Source: Anaerobium acetethylicum (GTDB taxonomy: Bacteria; Bacillota; Clostridia; Lachnospirales; Lachnospiraceae). Taken from it: DNA of 64,000 nucleotides. Shown in pieces: positions 56,149-64,000 of the stretch (positions within the stretch are counted from its first letter, which is position 1; each line of letters opens with the position of its first letter). The notes under the pieces were generated by a model. The model was not told the origin of the DNA, searched no databases, and saw nothing but the letters and a program-made list of their open reading frames with translations. Where the stretch lies: positions 490,291 to 554,290 of the forward strand of contig NZ_FMKA01000001.1 of the NCBI RefSeq assembly GCF_900096945.1. Reading direction: 5' to 3'. Made by a program: the position numbers and the translations under genes.

Positions 56149-56287
56149 ACAAAGAGTTTCGCTTGCGAAACTCTCGCGCTGACGCGCAGTCGCTTCTGCG
56201 ACATATACTTCTTGCGCGTCATGCGCCTCCTCGCGGAGCATTTTTGATTTACAGGAAATTCAAAGAATTTCCTGTAAATCAAAAAAA
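56149..56287. repeat. Structured intergenic repeat, full copy (family 1, copy C)
   Basis: Contains hairpin AGAGTTTCGC/GCGAAACTCT (56153-56174), GACGCGCA/TGCGCGTC enclosing GTCGC/GCGAC, then GCGGAGCATTTTTGAT and a 21-bp inverted repeat (TTTTTGATTTACAGGAAATT and its complement). The block order is the same as copy B, with three compensated base pairs in the first stem. It abuts the terminator at 56288. Confidence 0.7.
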
Positions 56288-56311
56288 GGCATCGGTAAAT
56301 AAACCGACGCC
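56288..56311 (-). terminator. Terminator bordering repeat copy C
   Basis: GGCGTCGGT/ACCGATGCC stem then seven T on the minus strand. Confidence 0.7.
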
Positions 56312-56381
56312 CTTGTCATTTTTCAGATATTTTCTTTGATTATAGTTTGTATACACAAAAATGTCAATATAACATGCATTG

Positions 56382-56417
56382 AAAAAGGATCAGGTCAGCG
56401 ATTGGCTGACCCGATCC
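56382..56417 (-). terminator. Terminator of hydrogenase operon 2
   Basis: GGATCGGGTCAGC/GCTGACCTGATCC stem with TTTTTC on the minus strand. Confidence 0.8.
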
Positions 56418-56449
56418 CGTGTCCCTGTTTCTATTTGCAACAGTTATTA

Positions 56450-58192
56450 CTACATCTTTCTACGTTTCACATAATGCGTATGGAGAAGTTTGTGCGCTTT
56501 CTCACCGTAAGGCTCTCCGAGGTATTCCTCATACAGCTTTTTGATATAAGGATTCTCGTGGGATTTTCTGATCACCTTGTTTTTATCCTCAGTATATATT
56601 CCTTCCATACGTTTCCTGAGAATCTCCATATCTCCATGGTGATATGGCTGGCCGCCGCCGCCTATACAGCCGCCAGGACATGCCATGATCTCGATTGCGT
56701 GGTAGTCGGCTTTTCCATCACGGATATCCTCCAATAATCTTCTTGCATTACCGAGTCCGTGTGCGACGGCAATCTTGATATCTGCTCCATTGATATTTAC
56801 TGTGGCTTCCTTTATCCCCTCAAATCCGCGGAGGTCATAGAAATCAACCTTTTCAAGGGTTTCATTTGTAAGCCATTCGTAAGCAGTCCTTAAAGCCGCC
56901 TCGATTACGCCGCCCGTTGCACCGAAAATGACGCCTGCACCTGACGATTCTCCCAGCGGATTGTCAAATTCCTCATCCTCAAGAGTCATCAGATCGATAT
57001 TGGCTTCCTTCAGCATCTGTGCAAGTTCCCTGGTAGTGATTACAGTATCGACGTCAGGTGCTTCATCCTGGGTAAGTTCAGGCCTTGCAGCCTCATATTT
57101 TTTAGCAAGGCATGGCATTACGGATACTACGTAAATATTCTCAGGATCCAGCCCCATCTTTTCAGCATAATAGGTCTTCGCTATGACGCCGAACATTTCA
57201 TGAGGCGATTTACAGGTTGAAGGTATGTCCAGCATATCTGAAAACTGATGTTCAAAGAACTTGACCCATGCCGGGCAGCAGCTTGTCAGTATCGGCAGTT
57301 TTCCGCCGTGCTGCAGCCTGTGGGCAAATTCAGCTGCCTCCTCCATGATTGTCAGATCCGCCGCAAAATCGGTATCAAAAACTGCATTGAAGCCCAATCG
57401 TCTTAAAGCTGCAGCCATTTTTCCGGTAACAAGGGTTCCCGGTTCGGCTCCGAACTCTTCGCCAAGGGCTACCCTCACTGCCGGAGCAGTCTGTACCATG
57501 ACGAATTTCTTTTCGTTATAAAGAGCATCCCAGACCTTCGGAACATTATTGACCTCTGTCAATGCGGCAGTCGGGCAGACTGCAACACACTGGCCGCAGA
57601 ACGTACAGGTCGTCTCATGCATCGGAAGATTCATGGATGGGGCCATGACTGTATTAAAGCCTCTGTGTATTGCTGACAGTACATTAACGGTCTGGACTTT
57701 GTTGCACATGGTTTCACATCTTCTGCAGAGGATACACTTGTCCATATTTCTGACAATGGATTTGCTTGATGTATCTCTTGGATGTTTTGACATTTCTCCC
57801 TGGTTCTTAATTTCGCGTACATTCAGTTCTGCTGCCAGGCTCTGAAGTTCGCAGTCCTGATTCTTCTCACAGATCAGGCAGTCTTTCGGATGGTTTGAAA
57901 GCAGAAGTTCGAGGACTCTTCTTCTTGCCTTTATGCACCGCAACGTATTCGTCGTGACCTGCATCCCTTCAAATACAGGAGTTGCGCAGGCCGGGGCAAG
58001 ATTTCTTCTTCCAGCCACTTCAACTACACAGATACGGCAGGAAGCCACTTCATTTACCATTTTCAGATTATGCAGATCAAGATGACAAAGTGTCGGAATC
58101 CTGATATTTAAAGCTTTTGCCGCCTCCAGAATCGTAGAGCCTTCCTCAACAGCAATCTGATTATCATTAATCGTTACATTCACCATAGCCAT
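56450..58192 (-). CDS. hndD: NAD(P)-linked [FeFe] hydrogenase catalytic subunit (copy 2)
   Basis: The 580-residue paralogue of the gene at 16322 has the same domain order: 2Fe-2S (CHLDLHNLKMVNEVASCRICVVEV), CLICEKNQDCELQSL, two ferredoxin clusters and the H-cluster. The loops are canonical: TSCCPAW (L1), MPCLAKKYE (L2) and EIMACPGGCIGGGGQP (L3). The classical two-Cys L1 contrasts with copy 1. It catalyses H2 evolution or uptake with its HndA-C partners. AAGGGGTGA sets the start at 58192; it lies 16 bases after hndC2. Confidence 0.93.
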   Translation of the reverse strand: MAMVNVTINDNQIAVEEGSTILEAAKALNIRIPTLCHLDLHNLKMVNEVASCRICVVEVAGRRNLAPACATPVFEGMQVTTNTLRCIKARRRVLELLLSNHPKDCLICEKNQDCELQSLAAELNVREIKNQGEMSKHPRDTSSKSIVRNMDKCILCRRCETMCNKVQTVNVLSAIHRGFNTVMAPSMNLPMHETTCTFCGQCVAVCPTAALTEVNNVPKVWDALYNEKKFVMVQTAPAVRVALGEEFGAEPGTLVTGKMAAALRRLGFNAVFDTDFAADLTIMEEAAEFAHRLQHGGKLPILTSCCPAWVKFFEHQFSDMLDIPSTCKSPHEMFGVIAKTYYAEKMGLDPENIYVVSVMPCLAKKYEAARPELTQDEAPDVDTVITTRELAQMLKEANIDLMTLEDEEFDNPLGESSGAGVIFGATGGVIEAALRTAYEWLTNETLEKVDFYDLRGFEGIKEATVNINGADIKIAVAHGLGNARRLLEDIRDGKADYHAIEIMACPGGCIGGGGQPYHHGDMEILRKRMEGIYTEDKNKVIRKSHENPYIKKLYEEYLGEPYGEKAHKLLHTHYVKRRKM

Positions 58193-58208
58193 AATGTCAC
58201 CCCTTTTC

Positions 58209-60002
58209 CTAACGCATTTCGATGGCGCTGAATTTACATGCATCATAACATGAACCGCATTTTATACATTTAGTCTGATCGATTTCATGAACCTTCTTTG
58301 GCGCACCCGAGATGCAGCTGACAGGACAGGCCCTTGCGCAGGCTGTACAGCCGATACATTTATCCTCGATTACCCGGTAGGTCAGGAGTGATTTGCACAC
58401 GCCTGCAGGACATTTTTTATCCCTTACATGAGCCAGATATTCATCATAAAAATAATTCAGTGTGCTCAATACAGGATTCGGGGCCGTCTGTCCCAATCCG
58501 CAAAGAGCTGTATCCTTAATAATCTCTCCAAGCTCCTTCAGCTCATAAAGATCTTCCTCTGTTCCCTGTCCCTTTGTAATCTTGTCCAGGATTTCATAAA
58601 GCCTTTTTGTTCCGATACGGCATGGACTGCACTTTCCACAGGACTCATCCACGCTGAAGCCAAGATAGAATTTTGCAATATCGACCATGCAGTTGTCTTC
58701 GTCCATTACGATCATACCGCCGGAGCCCATCATGGAGCCTATGCTGTTGAGCGTTTCATAATCGATTGGAATATCCAGGTTTTCCTCAGTAATGCATCCG
58801 CCGGATGGTCCGCCAGTCTGCACAGCCTTAAACTTCCTGTCATCCTTGATTCCTCCGCCGATTTCGTAAATGATATCCCTGAGCGTCATGCCTATAGGAA
58901 CTTCAACGAGTCCGACATTCTTTATCTTTCCCGCTAAAGCAAACACTTTCGTTCCTTTTGATTTTTCGCTGCCGATCTTGCTGAACCAGTCTGCTCCCTT
59001 TGAAATAATAACAGGGATATTCGCAAGCGTCTCAACATTATTGATACAGGTAGGCTTTCCCCACAGGCCGCTCTCTGAAGGGAATGGAGGTTTGGTTGTC
59101 GGCTCTCCCCTGTCGCCTTCGATGGAATGGATCAGCGCGGTCTCTTCGCCACATACAAACGCCCCCGAACCAAAGGTCAGGTCAATATCAAAGTCAAAGC
59201 CCTGGCCCAGTATGTCCTTGCCCAGAAGGCCCGACTCCCTTGCCTGCTCGATTGCGATATTGAGCCTCCTAATTGCCAGAGGATATTCCGCCCTCACATA
59301 AATATATCCCTGACTTGCGCCGATTGCATATCCTGCAATAGCCATGGCTTCAAGAACCGAATGGGGATCTCCTTCCAGGATGGATCTGTCCATAAATGCT
59401 CCGGGATCTCCTTCATCAGCATTACATATGATATATTTCACATCGGAAACGCTTTGTTTCGCAAGTTTCCATTTCATACCGGTAGGGAATCCGGCGCCAC
59501 CTCTGCCTCTCAGACCTGATTTGACGATGGTGTCGATCACCTCATCCCTTGTCTTTTCAGAGATACATGCTGCAAGAGCCTGGTAGCCTCCAACTGCAAG
59601 GGATTCATTGATATCTTCCGGATTAATGGTACCGCAGTTTCTAAGCGCAATACGAATCTGCCTTTTGTAGAAAGGAAGATCCTTCTGTTCTTCAAGCTTC
59701 ACATTCAAATTCGGTTCTTCATACAGCAGACGCTCAACGCGTCGTCCTTTGATGACATGTTCTGCAACAATTTCTTCGGCATCCTCCGGTTTAACCAGAA
59801 CATAAAATACATTATCCGGATACACTTTTATAATAGGCCCCTTTTCGCAGAATCCGAAACAGCCTGTAATGACTACTTCGACTTCATTTGAAATGCCGTG
59901 CTTCTCCAAACTTTCATTCAACCGGTCAACCAGCTTCAGACTGTCGGACGAGGTACATCCCGTTCCTCCGCAGACCAGCAGATGCATTCTTAAATTACTC
60001 AT
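58209..60002 (-). CDS. hndC: Hydrogenase flavoprotein subunit, NuoF-like (copy 2)
   Basis: The 597-residue protein has an N-terminal thioredoxin-like 2Fe-2S domain (VCGGTGCTSSDS, GCFGFCEKGP). It has the NADH loop (GLRGRGGAGFPTGMKW), FMN site (CNADEGDPGAFMDRSILEGDPH), NuoF 4Fe-4S (ESCGKCSPCRIGTKR) and two terminal ferredoxin clusters (CIGCTACARACP, CIKCGSCYDACKF). It is the NAD(P)H-reacting subunit. GGGAGGTGG before MSNLRM fixes the start. By eye it is clearly diverged from copy 1, so the duplication is not recent. Confidence 0.92.
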   Translation of the reverse strand: MSNLRMHLLVCGGTGCTSSDSLKLVDRLNESLEKHGISNEVEVVITGCFGFCEKGPIIKVYPDNVFYVLVKPEDAEEIVAEHVIKGRRVERLLYEEPNLNVKLEEQKDLPFYKRQIRIALRNCGTINPEDINESLAVGGYQALAACISEKTRDEVIDTIVKSGLRGRGGAGFPTGMKWKLAKQSVSDVKYIICNADEGDPGAFMDRSILEGDPHSVLEAMAIAGYAIGASQGYIYVRAEYPLAIRRLNIAIEQARESGLLGKDILGQGFDFDIDLTFGSGAFVCGEETALIHSIEGDRGEPTTKPPFPSESGLWGKPTCINNVETLANIPVIISKGADWFSKIGSEKSKGTKVFALAGKIKNVGLVEVPIGMTLRDIIYEIGGGIKDDRKFKAVQTGGPSGGCITEENLDIPIDYETLNSIGSMMGSGGMIVMDEDNCMVDIAKFYLGFSVDESCGKCSPCRIGTKRLYEILDKITKGQGTEEDLYELKELGEIIKDTALCGLGQTAPNPVLSTLNYFYDEYLAHVRDKKCPAGVCKSLLTYRVIEDKCIGCTACARACPVSCISGAPKKVHEIDQTKCIKCGSCYDACKFSAIEMR

Positions 60003-60015
60003 AGTTCCACCTCCC

Positions 60016-60411
60016 TTAATCAATCTGTTCAAAGGCTCTGGTTATTATGGCGTTCTGCAGAAGACGTCCGTTCTGCAGATGCTCTTTTACTATTTCACGT
60101 CCTCTTGCTGCATCGACATGGCCATATAATACGGAAGGCTGGTCGTGGTAAATCACTTCAACTACCGGTTCTTCGGCGCAGTATCCGATGCATCCGGTCT
60201 GCGTCACTGAAACATTGTGCATGTCCTGTTTGGCAAGCTCATCAATTATGGCATTTAAGGTTTCTCTGGCACCGCTGGCAATACCGCATGTTGCCATCCC
60301 CACCCGTACGATTATCCTGTCTTCCTTGTCTGCAATCTCTCTTAATTCGAACTTATCCTTCGCTGCCTGTCTGATATTCTGAAGCTCTTCCAGGGATTTT
60401 ATCCTAGCCAT
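60016..60411 (-). CDS. hndB: Hydrogenase 2Fe-2S subunit HndB (copy 2)
   Basis: The 131-residue thioredoxin-like ferredoxin has ligands in MATCGIASGA and QTGCIGYCAEEP. It carries electrons between HndA/C and D. The MARIKS start (60411) follows AGGAGG. It lies 12 bases after hndA2; there is no GHKL ATPase gene between them, unlike operon 1. Confidence 0.88.
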   Translation of the reverse strand: MARIKSLEELQNIRQAAKDKFELREIADKEDRIIVRVGMATCGIASGARETLNAIIDELAKQDMHNVSVTQTGCIGYCAEEPVVEVIYHDQPSVLYGHVDAARGREIVKEHLQNGRLLQNAIITRAFEQID

Positions 60412-60422
60412 ACAAATACCTC

Positions 60423-60899
60423 CTACTTGCATTCTTCAATGATTTTCTTAACCTGATCTTTTTCAACTTTTCCGTAGACCTTGTCATTTACAACGACAAC
60501 AGGTGCAAGGCTGCAGGCGCCAACGCACCGCAATTCGGACAGTGTAAATTTCATGTCTTCTGATGTATCTCCAGCCTTAAGGTTCAGCTGCTTCTCAAAC
60601 TCTCTGAGAACCGCTTCAGCCCCCCTTACAAAACATGCTGTTCCCATACATACATTAATGACATATTTACCTCTTGGCTTCACCGTGAAATAGGAATAAA
60701 AGGTGATCACTCCATAAATTTTTGAGGTCGGGACACCTAGTTTATCTGATATGAAATAAATCACATCATCAGACAGATAACCAAAAATATGCTGTGCTTT
60801 GTGCAGAACGCCGATTAATGCCCCTTTCTTATCTTCCAGTCCGTTAATAAAGTTTTCAAGTTCATTGAATTCTGGGTTTGGATTACAATTACATGCCAT
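60423..60899 (-). CDS. hndA: Hydrogenase NuoE-like subunit HndA (copy 2)
   Basis: The 158-residue NuoE-like protein has VLHKAQHIFGYLSDDV, GVITFYSYFTVKPRGKYVINVCMGTACFVRG, and CRCVGACS-type ligands in ELRCVGACSLAPVVVVNDKVYG. The N-terminal MACNCNPNPEF adds two Cys not seen in copy 1. AAAGGAGG before this ATG sets the start at 60899; the longer frame is leader. A TTGTGA-18-TATAAT promoter lies just upstream (about 60909-60938). Confidence 0.9.
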   Translation of the reverse strand: MACNCNPNPEFNELENFINGLEDKKGALIGVLHKAQHIFGYLSDDVIYFISDKLGVPTSKIYGVITFYSYFTVKPRGKYVINVCMGTACFVRGAEAVLREFEKQLNLKAGDTSEDMKFTLSELRCVGACSLAPVVVVNDKVYGKVEKDQVKKIIEECK

Positions 60900-61038
60900 A
60901 TGTGAACCTCCTTTGCACATTATTATATTTATTTTAATACATATTTCACAATAATCATAGGAGTTTTCTACAATTTTATTATTTTCGGCATATTTGGCAG
61001 TGAATTTTCCGGTATTAACCATTTTCTTTTTTAGCATA

Positions 61039-61067
61039 TTGACATATTTTTGAAAATGTATTAAAAT
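61039..61067 (+). promoter_or_regulatory. tRNA-Val promoter
   Basis: TTGACA (61039-61044), 17-base spacer, TAAAAT (61062-61067), 12 bases before the tRNA. Confidence 0.75.
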
Positions 61068-61078
61068 AAGTGATATGA

Positions 61079-61150
61079 GGGTTCATAGTTCAGTGGGAGA
61101 ACACTTGCTTGACGTGCAAGGGGTCGGCGGTTCGAGTCCGTCTGGACCCA
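61079..61150 (+). tRNA. tRNA-Val (GAC)
   Basis: A 72-base cloverleaf: acceptor GGGTTCA/TGGACCC (one G-U), D stem GTTC/GAAC, anticodon stem CTTGC/GCAAG with loop TTGACGT (anticodon GAC, Val codon GTC), T stem GGCGG/CCGTC with loop TTCGAGT. The discriminator base is A; CCA is not encoded. Confidence 0.93.
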
Positions 61151-61157
61151 TACATAC

Positions 61158-61199
61158 AAAGAGACAGGCAGTTAATTTAAATTAACTGCCTGTCTCTTT
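61158..61199. terminator. Terminator after tRNA-Val
   Basis: Perfect palindrome from AAAGAGACAGGCAGTTAA to its complement, with a T run. Confidence 0.88.
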
Positions 61200-61332
61200 A
61201 TTGTTTCGGTAATCGTACCTGTTTTACCTGTTTCTGCAGGTCTGATCTTATTGTCTCTCGATATTTACCCTGCTGCCGCCGCTTCCTGCTTCTGCAGGGG
61301 TGACGATCAGCTTCACGGAATGAATAATAATC

Positions 61333-61902
61333 CTAAACCCGCAGCGAGCCGCGGAACCCCCTTGCAGTATAGTAGGATTCTGCTCCATTATGGTATATGA
61401 AGACAGTGTCGTAGCGCCTGTCACAAAAAACAGCGCCACCGAGTCTTCTGATTTTTTCGGGCGTTTTCACCCAGCTCGATGTTTTCAGGTCGAAATCGCC
61501 AAGTTTCTGCAGTTCCCGGTATTGCTCCTCGGTCAAAATCTCAATTCCCATATCGGCAGCCATGTCAATGGCATTATTCTGTGGTTTATGTTCTTTCCTC
61601 GACTCCAGTGCCTCTCGGTCATAACAGATGTTTCTGCGGCCTTTCGGACTTTCCGCTGAACAGTCAAAAAAAATGTATTCCCCCGTCTTTTTTTCATAAC
61701 CAACAACATCCGGCTCTCCACCCGTTCTTTCCATTTCATGAAGCGACCATAACTTTTCAGGATTATTCTCCAGTTTCGCCTGTACCTCAGCCCATTCAAG
61801 GCCTATATGGCGGTTCTTGTTTTTTTCAAAACGCTCTTTCAATGTCCTGAATAGTTCTTCACGACTTTCAGTTGACAGCTGATATTTTTTATTATCCATC
61901 AT
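61333..61902 (-). CDS. DUF4256-domain protein
   Basis: The 189-residue protein covers the DUF4256 family from end to end: HIGLEWAEVQAKLENNPEKLWSLHEMERTGGEPDVVGYEKKTGEYIFFDCSAESPKGRRNICYD and GGAVFCDRRYDTVFIYHNGAESYYTARGFRG. Function is unknown; the family is a frequent stand-alone gene in Bacteroidetes and Firmicutes. The start at 61902 is chosen for GAAGGA 8 bases upstream; an ATG three codons earlier is possible. Confidence 0.82.
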   Translation of the reverse strand: MMDNKKYQLSTESREELFRTLKERFEKNKNRHIGLEWAEVQAKLENNPEKLWSLHEMERTGGEPDVVGYEKKTGEYIFFDCSAESPKGRRNICYDREALESRKEHKPQNNAIDMAADMGIEILTEEQYRELQKLGDFDLKTSSWVKTPEKIRRLGGAVFCDRRYDTVFIYHNGAESYYTARGFRGSLRV

Positions 61903-61911
61903 GTTCACCAT

Positions 61912-62351
61912 CCTTCACAATATCATTTTTGATCAGGAATATGCAGTAAAAACGGAATCAGGAGATGTCTCCATTTATGAAAGCAATCCCCTGTTTTTCA
62001 TGATTCCATAAATCTACGAGTTCAATTTTATAAGTTTTCGGAGTACTATCAGCGGCAAAAGGATCACCCATTTCAGCAATTTCAACATGTTATTTTCTAC
62101 CCCCTTAGTTCGTGTATTGGCCAGGTTTATTACTCATATCAATTATAAAATCTTTCATTTCAGGCTTCTCACTCTGTTTTTGGAAGAGAATGAGCTCCAT
62201 AGGCAGTGAACAAACTATTCCTGCAAATTATACAGGTATATTTTCTATACCTTTCGTGATTGATTAATATTATAACAATGCTTTCCTTACATGGCAATTC
62301 TTCCAGGAACAATACAGGCAACATCTAATCCCTCATATAGAAAATCCATAA
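61912..62351. other. Intergenic stretch without recognisable features
   Basis: About 440 bases between the DUF4256 gene and the hydrolase gene. It is AT-rich with no convincing ORF, hairpin with T run or known RNA motif that I can see. Confidence 0.4.
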
Positions 62352-63254
62352 TCATTGGAAAATCCTCACAATTTCTTTTTTTGCCTCTTCTGTCAGAAAA
62401 TGCCCCATACCAGGAATCACTTTTAGCTCGACATTGTATCCGGTGTTTCGCAGTATCTGGACAAGTTCAATGGTCGCTTTGCAACAACAATCTGCTTCAC
62501 CTGCAATCACACAGATATTTCCACATCTGGTTTCAATAATTCTTTTTGCTAAATTTACCTCTTTATCAGATACGGCTGGTATAAGCAGATATATGTCATC
62601 ATTAATCTTATTCTGAAGCAACGCCTGCACTAATATTCTACCACCCTGGCTAATACCGCATATATATCTCTTATTGGTCTTGCAGGATTTCAACACAGCC
62701 GTAATCTGTTCAATCGCCTTTTCTTCATCATCCCAGCAGTACCTGTCCTTTGCATATACCTGCGAAGATTGTATGAAAAAAAGTTTCTGATCCATGAAAC
62801 ATTCCGCAAATTCACCAGTAAATTCTGCAAAACTTGTGCCTCTCCCATGTACAAAATACAACGCCTCTTTACCCTCTGTGCCATTTTGAACTGGAATCAA
62901 TTCACATTTCACATCTTTTGAAAGACGTTCATACTCTCTTTTTGAAAATTCAACAAGGCTTCTAAACTCAGGCCAACCTCTCAGACTATCCAAGTCAGTA
63001 TCACACTCTAATTCTCCCGGATTAAGCCAGATACCATCCGCCTGCATGGAATGAAGAAGCTCTCCCGCATCATTGTCTTTCCCAGTAATGCTGTATATGC
63101 ATAGGAGCAGATGTGCTGCTCTCTCTATCCAGCCGAATTCTTTCAAAACGACTCTTGCCTCTGCTACAGCACTTTCGATATCGCCTCGCATACACAGAGC
63201 AAATGCCCTATCCAATGTAATATCGTAGTTATTTGCTACTTCGCCTGCTGCCAT
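62352..63254 (-). CDS. Alpha/beta-hydrolase with N-terminal TPR-like helices
   Basis: The 300-residue protein has an N-terminal helical segment (about 1-95: FALCMRGDIESAVAEARVVLKEFGWIERAAHLLLCIYSITG), like TPR repeats. An alpha/beta-hydrolase domain follows, with HGRG oxyanion-type loop, nucleophile motif CGISQGG, acid in AGEADCC and His in GMGHFL. It is probably a serine esterase or peptidase-like enzyme in the cytoplasm; the substrate is unknown. GAAGGGTGG precedes the ATG. It lies 61 bases after the ADP-ribosylglycohydrolase gene. Confidence 0.72.
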   Translation of the reverse strand: MAAGEVANNYDITLDRAFALCMRGDIESAVAEARVVLKEFGWIERAAHLLLCIYSITGKDNDAGELLHSMQADGIWLNPGELECDTDLDSLRGWPEFRSLVEFSKREYERLSKDVKCELIPVQNGTEGKEALYFVHGRGTSFAEFTGEFAECFMDQKLFFIQSSQVYAKDRYCWDDEEKAIEQITAVLKSCKTNKRYICGISQGGRILVQALLQNKINDDIYLLIPAVSDKEVNLAKRIIETRCGNICVIAGEADCCCKATIELVQILRNTGYNVELKVIPGMGHFLTEEAKKEIVRIFQ

Positions 63255-63315
63255 GTATATCCACCCTTCAAATTTCTACTATTATCATTTTTGCTGGTTA
63301 CTCCTGACAGTTATC

Positions 63316-64000
63316 CTACAGCATTCCGAAGTAGTCATTTACCAGATATAACTTCTGCGCCATATCCAATATCAACTCTTTCAATTCAATTTGAGACAGC
63401 CAGCTATGAGGAAGTACCTTCATTCCCCCTTCTGCTCCAAGAATATTTCCACAGATCGCACCTGTAGAATCACTGTCACCATCATGGTTCACAGCCATCT
63501 GCAATGCTTTCTTAAAATCCTTTTCCTTCAACGCACAATAAATGGCAACAGCCAATGCCTCTTCAGCCACCCAGCCTTCTCCCAGCTGACTTATTGCTTT
63601 TGATGTATCCATGTCAGAATTTGCTGACTCAACCGCTCCTTTCAATGCAAGCGTTGTCTCCTGGTTCTTATCATATTCTTTCAGCAGTTCAAAGGTTGTC
63701 TCCAAACTTTCAGGTAAACTTCTACCTTTTACAAGCTCAGCAATAATGGCCGCAAATGCTCCTGCCGCCACATATCCCGTTGGATGACCATGGGTCAAGG
63801 CTGCAATGCCCATTCCATGAACCATTGCTTCTTCCACATTCTTATGAAAAAAAAGCCCTACCGGGGCAACACGCATAACTCCGCCACAGCCTTTGCTGTT
63901 ATTGACAGGCATTTCTACTGTTCCCATCCTGTCCTTAGCAAGAGCAGACAAACAACTGTTCCCAGGTGCTCTTCTGGCAAATAACTCCGGATACTCCAGG
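63316..64000 (-). CDS. ADP-ribosylglycohydrolase-family protein (5-prime truncated by window edge)
   Basis: The visible 227 residues carry the family motifs GCGGVMRVAPVGLFF, ALTHGHPTGYVAAGAFAAII and AVNHDGDSDSTGAICGNILGA. The last gives the Mg-binding Asp residues of DraG/ARH-type hydrolases. These remove ADP-ribose from proteins or small molecules. The start lies beyond 64000. The following hydrolase gene is probably co-transcribed. Confidence 0.85.
   Translation of the reverse strand, partial: LEYPELFARRAPGNSCLSALAKDRMGTVEMPVNNSKGCGGVMRVAPVGLFFHKNVEEAMVHGMGIAALTHGHPTGYVAAGAFAAIIAELVKGRSLPESLETTFELLKEYDKNQETTLALKGAVESANSDMDTSKAISQLGEGWVAEEALAVAIYCALKEKDFKKALQMAVNHDGDSDSTGAICGNILGAEGGMKVLPHSWLSQIELKELILDMAQKLYLVNDYFGML

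Noticed and set aside
56240-56287. Reading the terminal inverted repeat of family 1 elements as a terminator
   Set aside because: The arms carry T on the 5-prime side and A on the 3-prime side on both strands, so no T run follows the stem; the true terminators lie next to it.
60900-61037. 46-residue extension of HndA copy 2
   Set aside because: It covers the predicted promoter and has no homology-like features; AAAGGAGG marks the ATG at 60899.

Overview
The window looks like a chromosomal segment of an anaerobic Firmicute, most probably a gut Lachnospiraceae or close clostridial relative. The evidence is strong AGGAGG ribosome binding sites, TTGACA/TATAAT promoters, many intrinsic terminators, two electron-bifurcating-type [FeFe] hydrogenase operons, an AsrABC sulfite reductase, hybrid cluster protein, meso-diaminopimelate dehydrogenase, class I two-subunit fumarase, and a DUF4214-tailed secreted glycosidase. 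No rRNA, prophage, intact insertion sequence or CRISPR array was seen. There is one tRNA (Val, GAC).

Layout. 1-9.6 kb: 3-prime-truncated Lon-like ATPase, PutP, a LysM/SH3/L,D-transpeptidase, a LEA-like helical protein, a cysteine-peptidase-like protein with an amino acid permease, Ddh and an EamA transporter. 9.8-16 kb: Hcp, then an asr operon (hydrosulfide-type FNT channel, AsrA, AsrB, AsrC, Crp/Fnr regulator). 16.3-25 kb: hydrogenase operon 1 (HndA, a GHKL ATPase, HndB, HndC, HndD) divergent from a sensory module (DRTGG, RsbW-like kinase, HydS-like hydrogenase, DRTGG, PHP). 25-35 kb: an unexplained leader RNA with a small gene, MetF, fumarase with a SLC13 carrier, CysK and MetY behind a cysteine-codon leader peptide, an Rrf2 regulator and GdhA. 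35-41 kb: a 1787-residue glycosidase behind a deleted PTS IIB gene. 41-50 kb: M42 peptidase, HdeD-like, EamA, PyrG and small or hypothetical genes including MYG1. 50.5-56 kb: a DUF2156 protein, then an operon of enolase, TusA, DsrE, an IscS lacking its PLP lysine, and an IscU-DUF59 fusion. 56.4-61 kb: hydrogenase operon 2. 61-64 kb: tRNA-Val, DUF4256, a TPR-like/hydrolase protein and a partial ADP-ribosylglycohydrolase.

How the genes fit together. The cell appears to dispose of reductant as H2 through two HndABCD-type complexes, one flanked by an H2/redox-sensing kinase cassette. Sulfur metabolism recurs: sulfite to sulfide (Asr) with export (FNT), sulfide capture (CysK, MetY), an Fe-S-type Rrf2 regulator, and a sulfur-relay/scaffold operon. 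A Crp/Fnr protein probably ties Hcp to Asr, because both upstream regions carry a TGTTR-N6-YAAC palindrome.

Most novel-looking items: (1) a 23-codon leader peptide with four consecutive Cys codons before metY-cysK; (2) the lysine-less IscS/IscU-DUF59/TusA/DsrE operon; (3) a family of structured intergenic repeats with compensatory base changes, each abutting an intrinsic terminator; (4) the DRTGG/kinase/HydS/PHP module; (5) a roughly 250-nt leader RNA upstream of a 78-residue protein.
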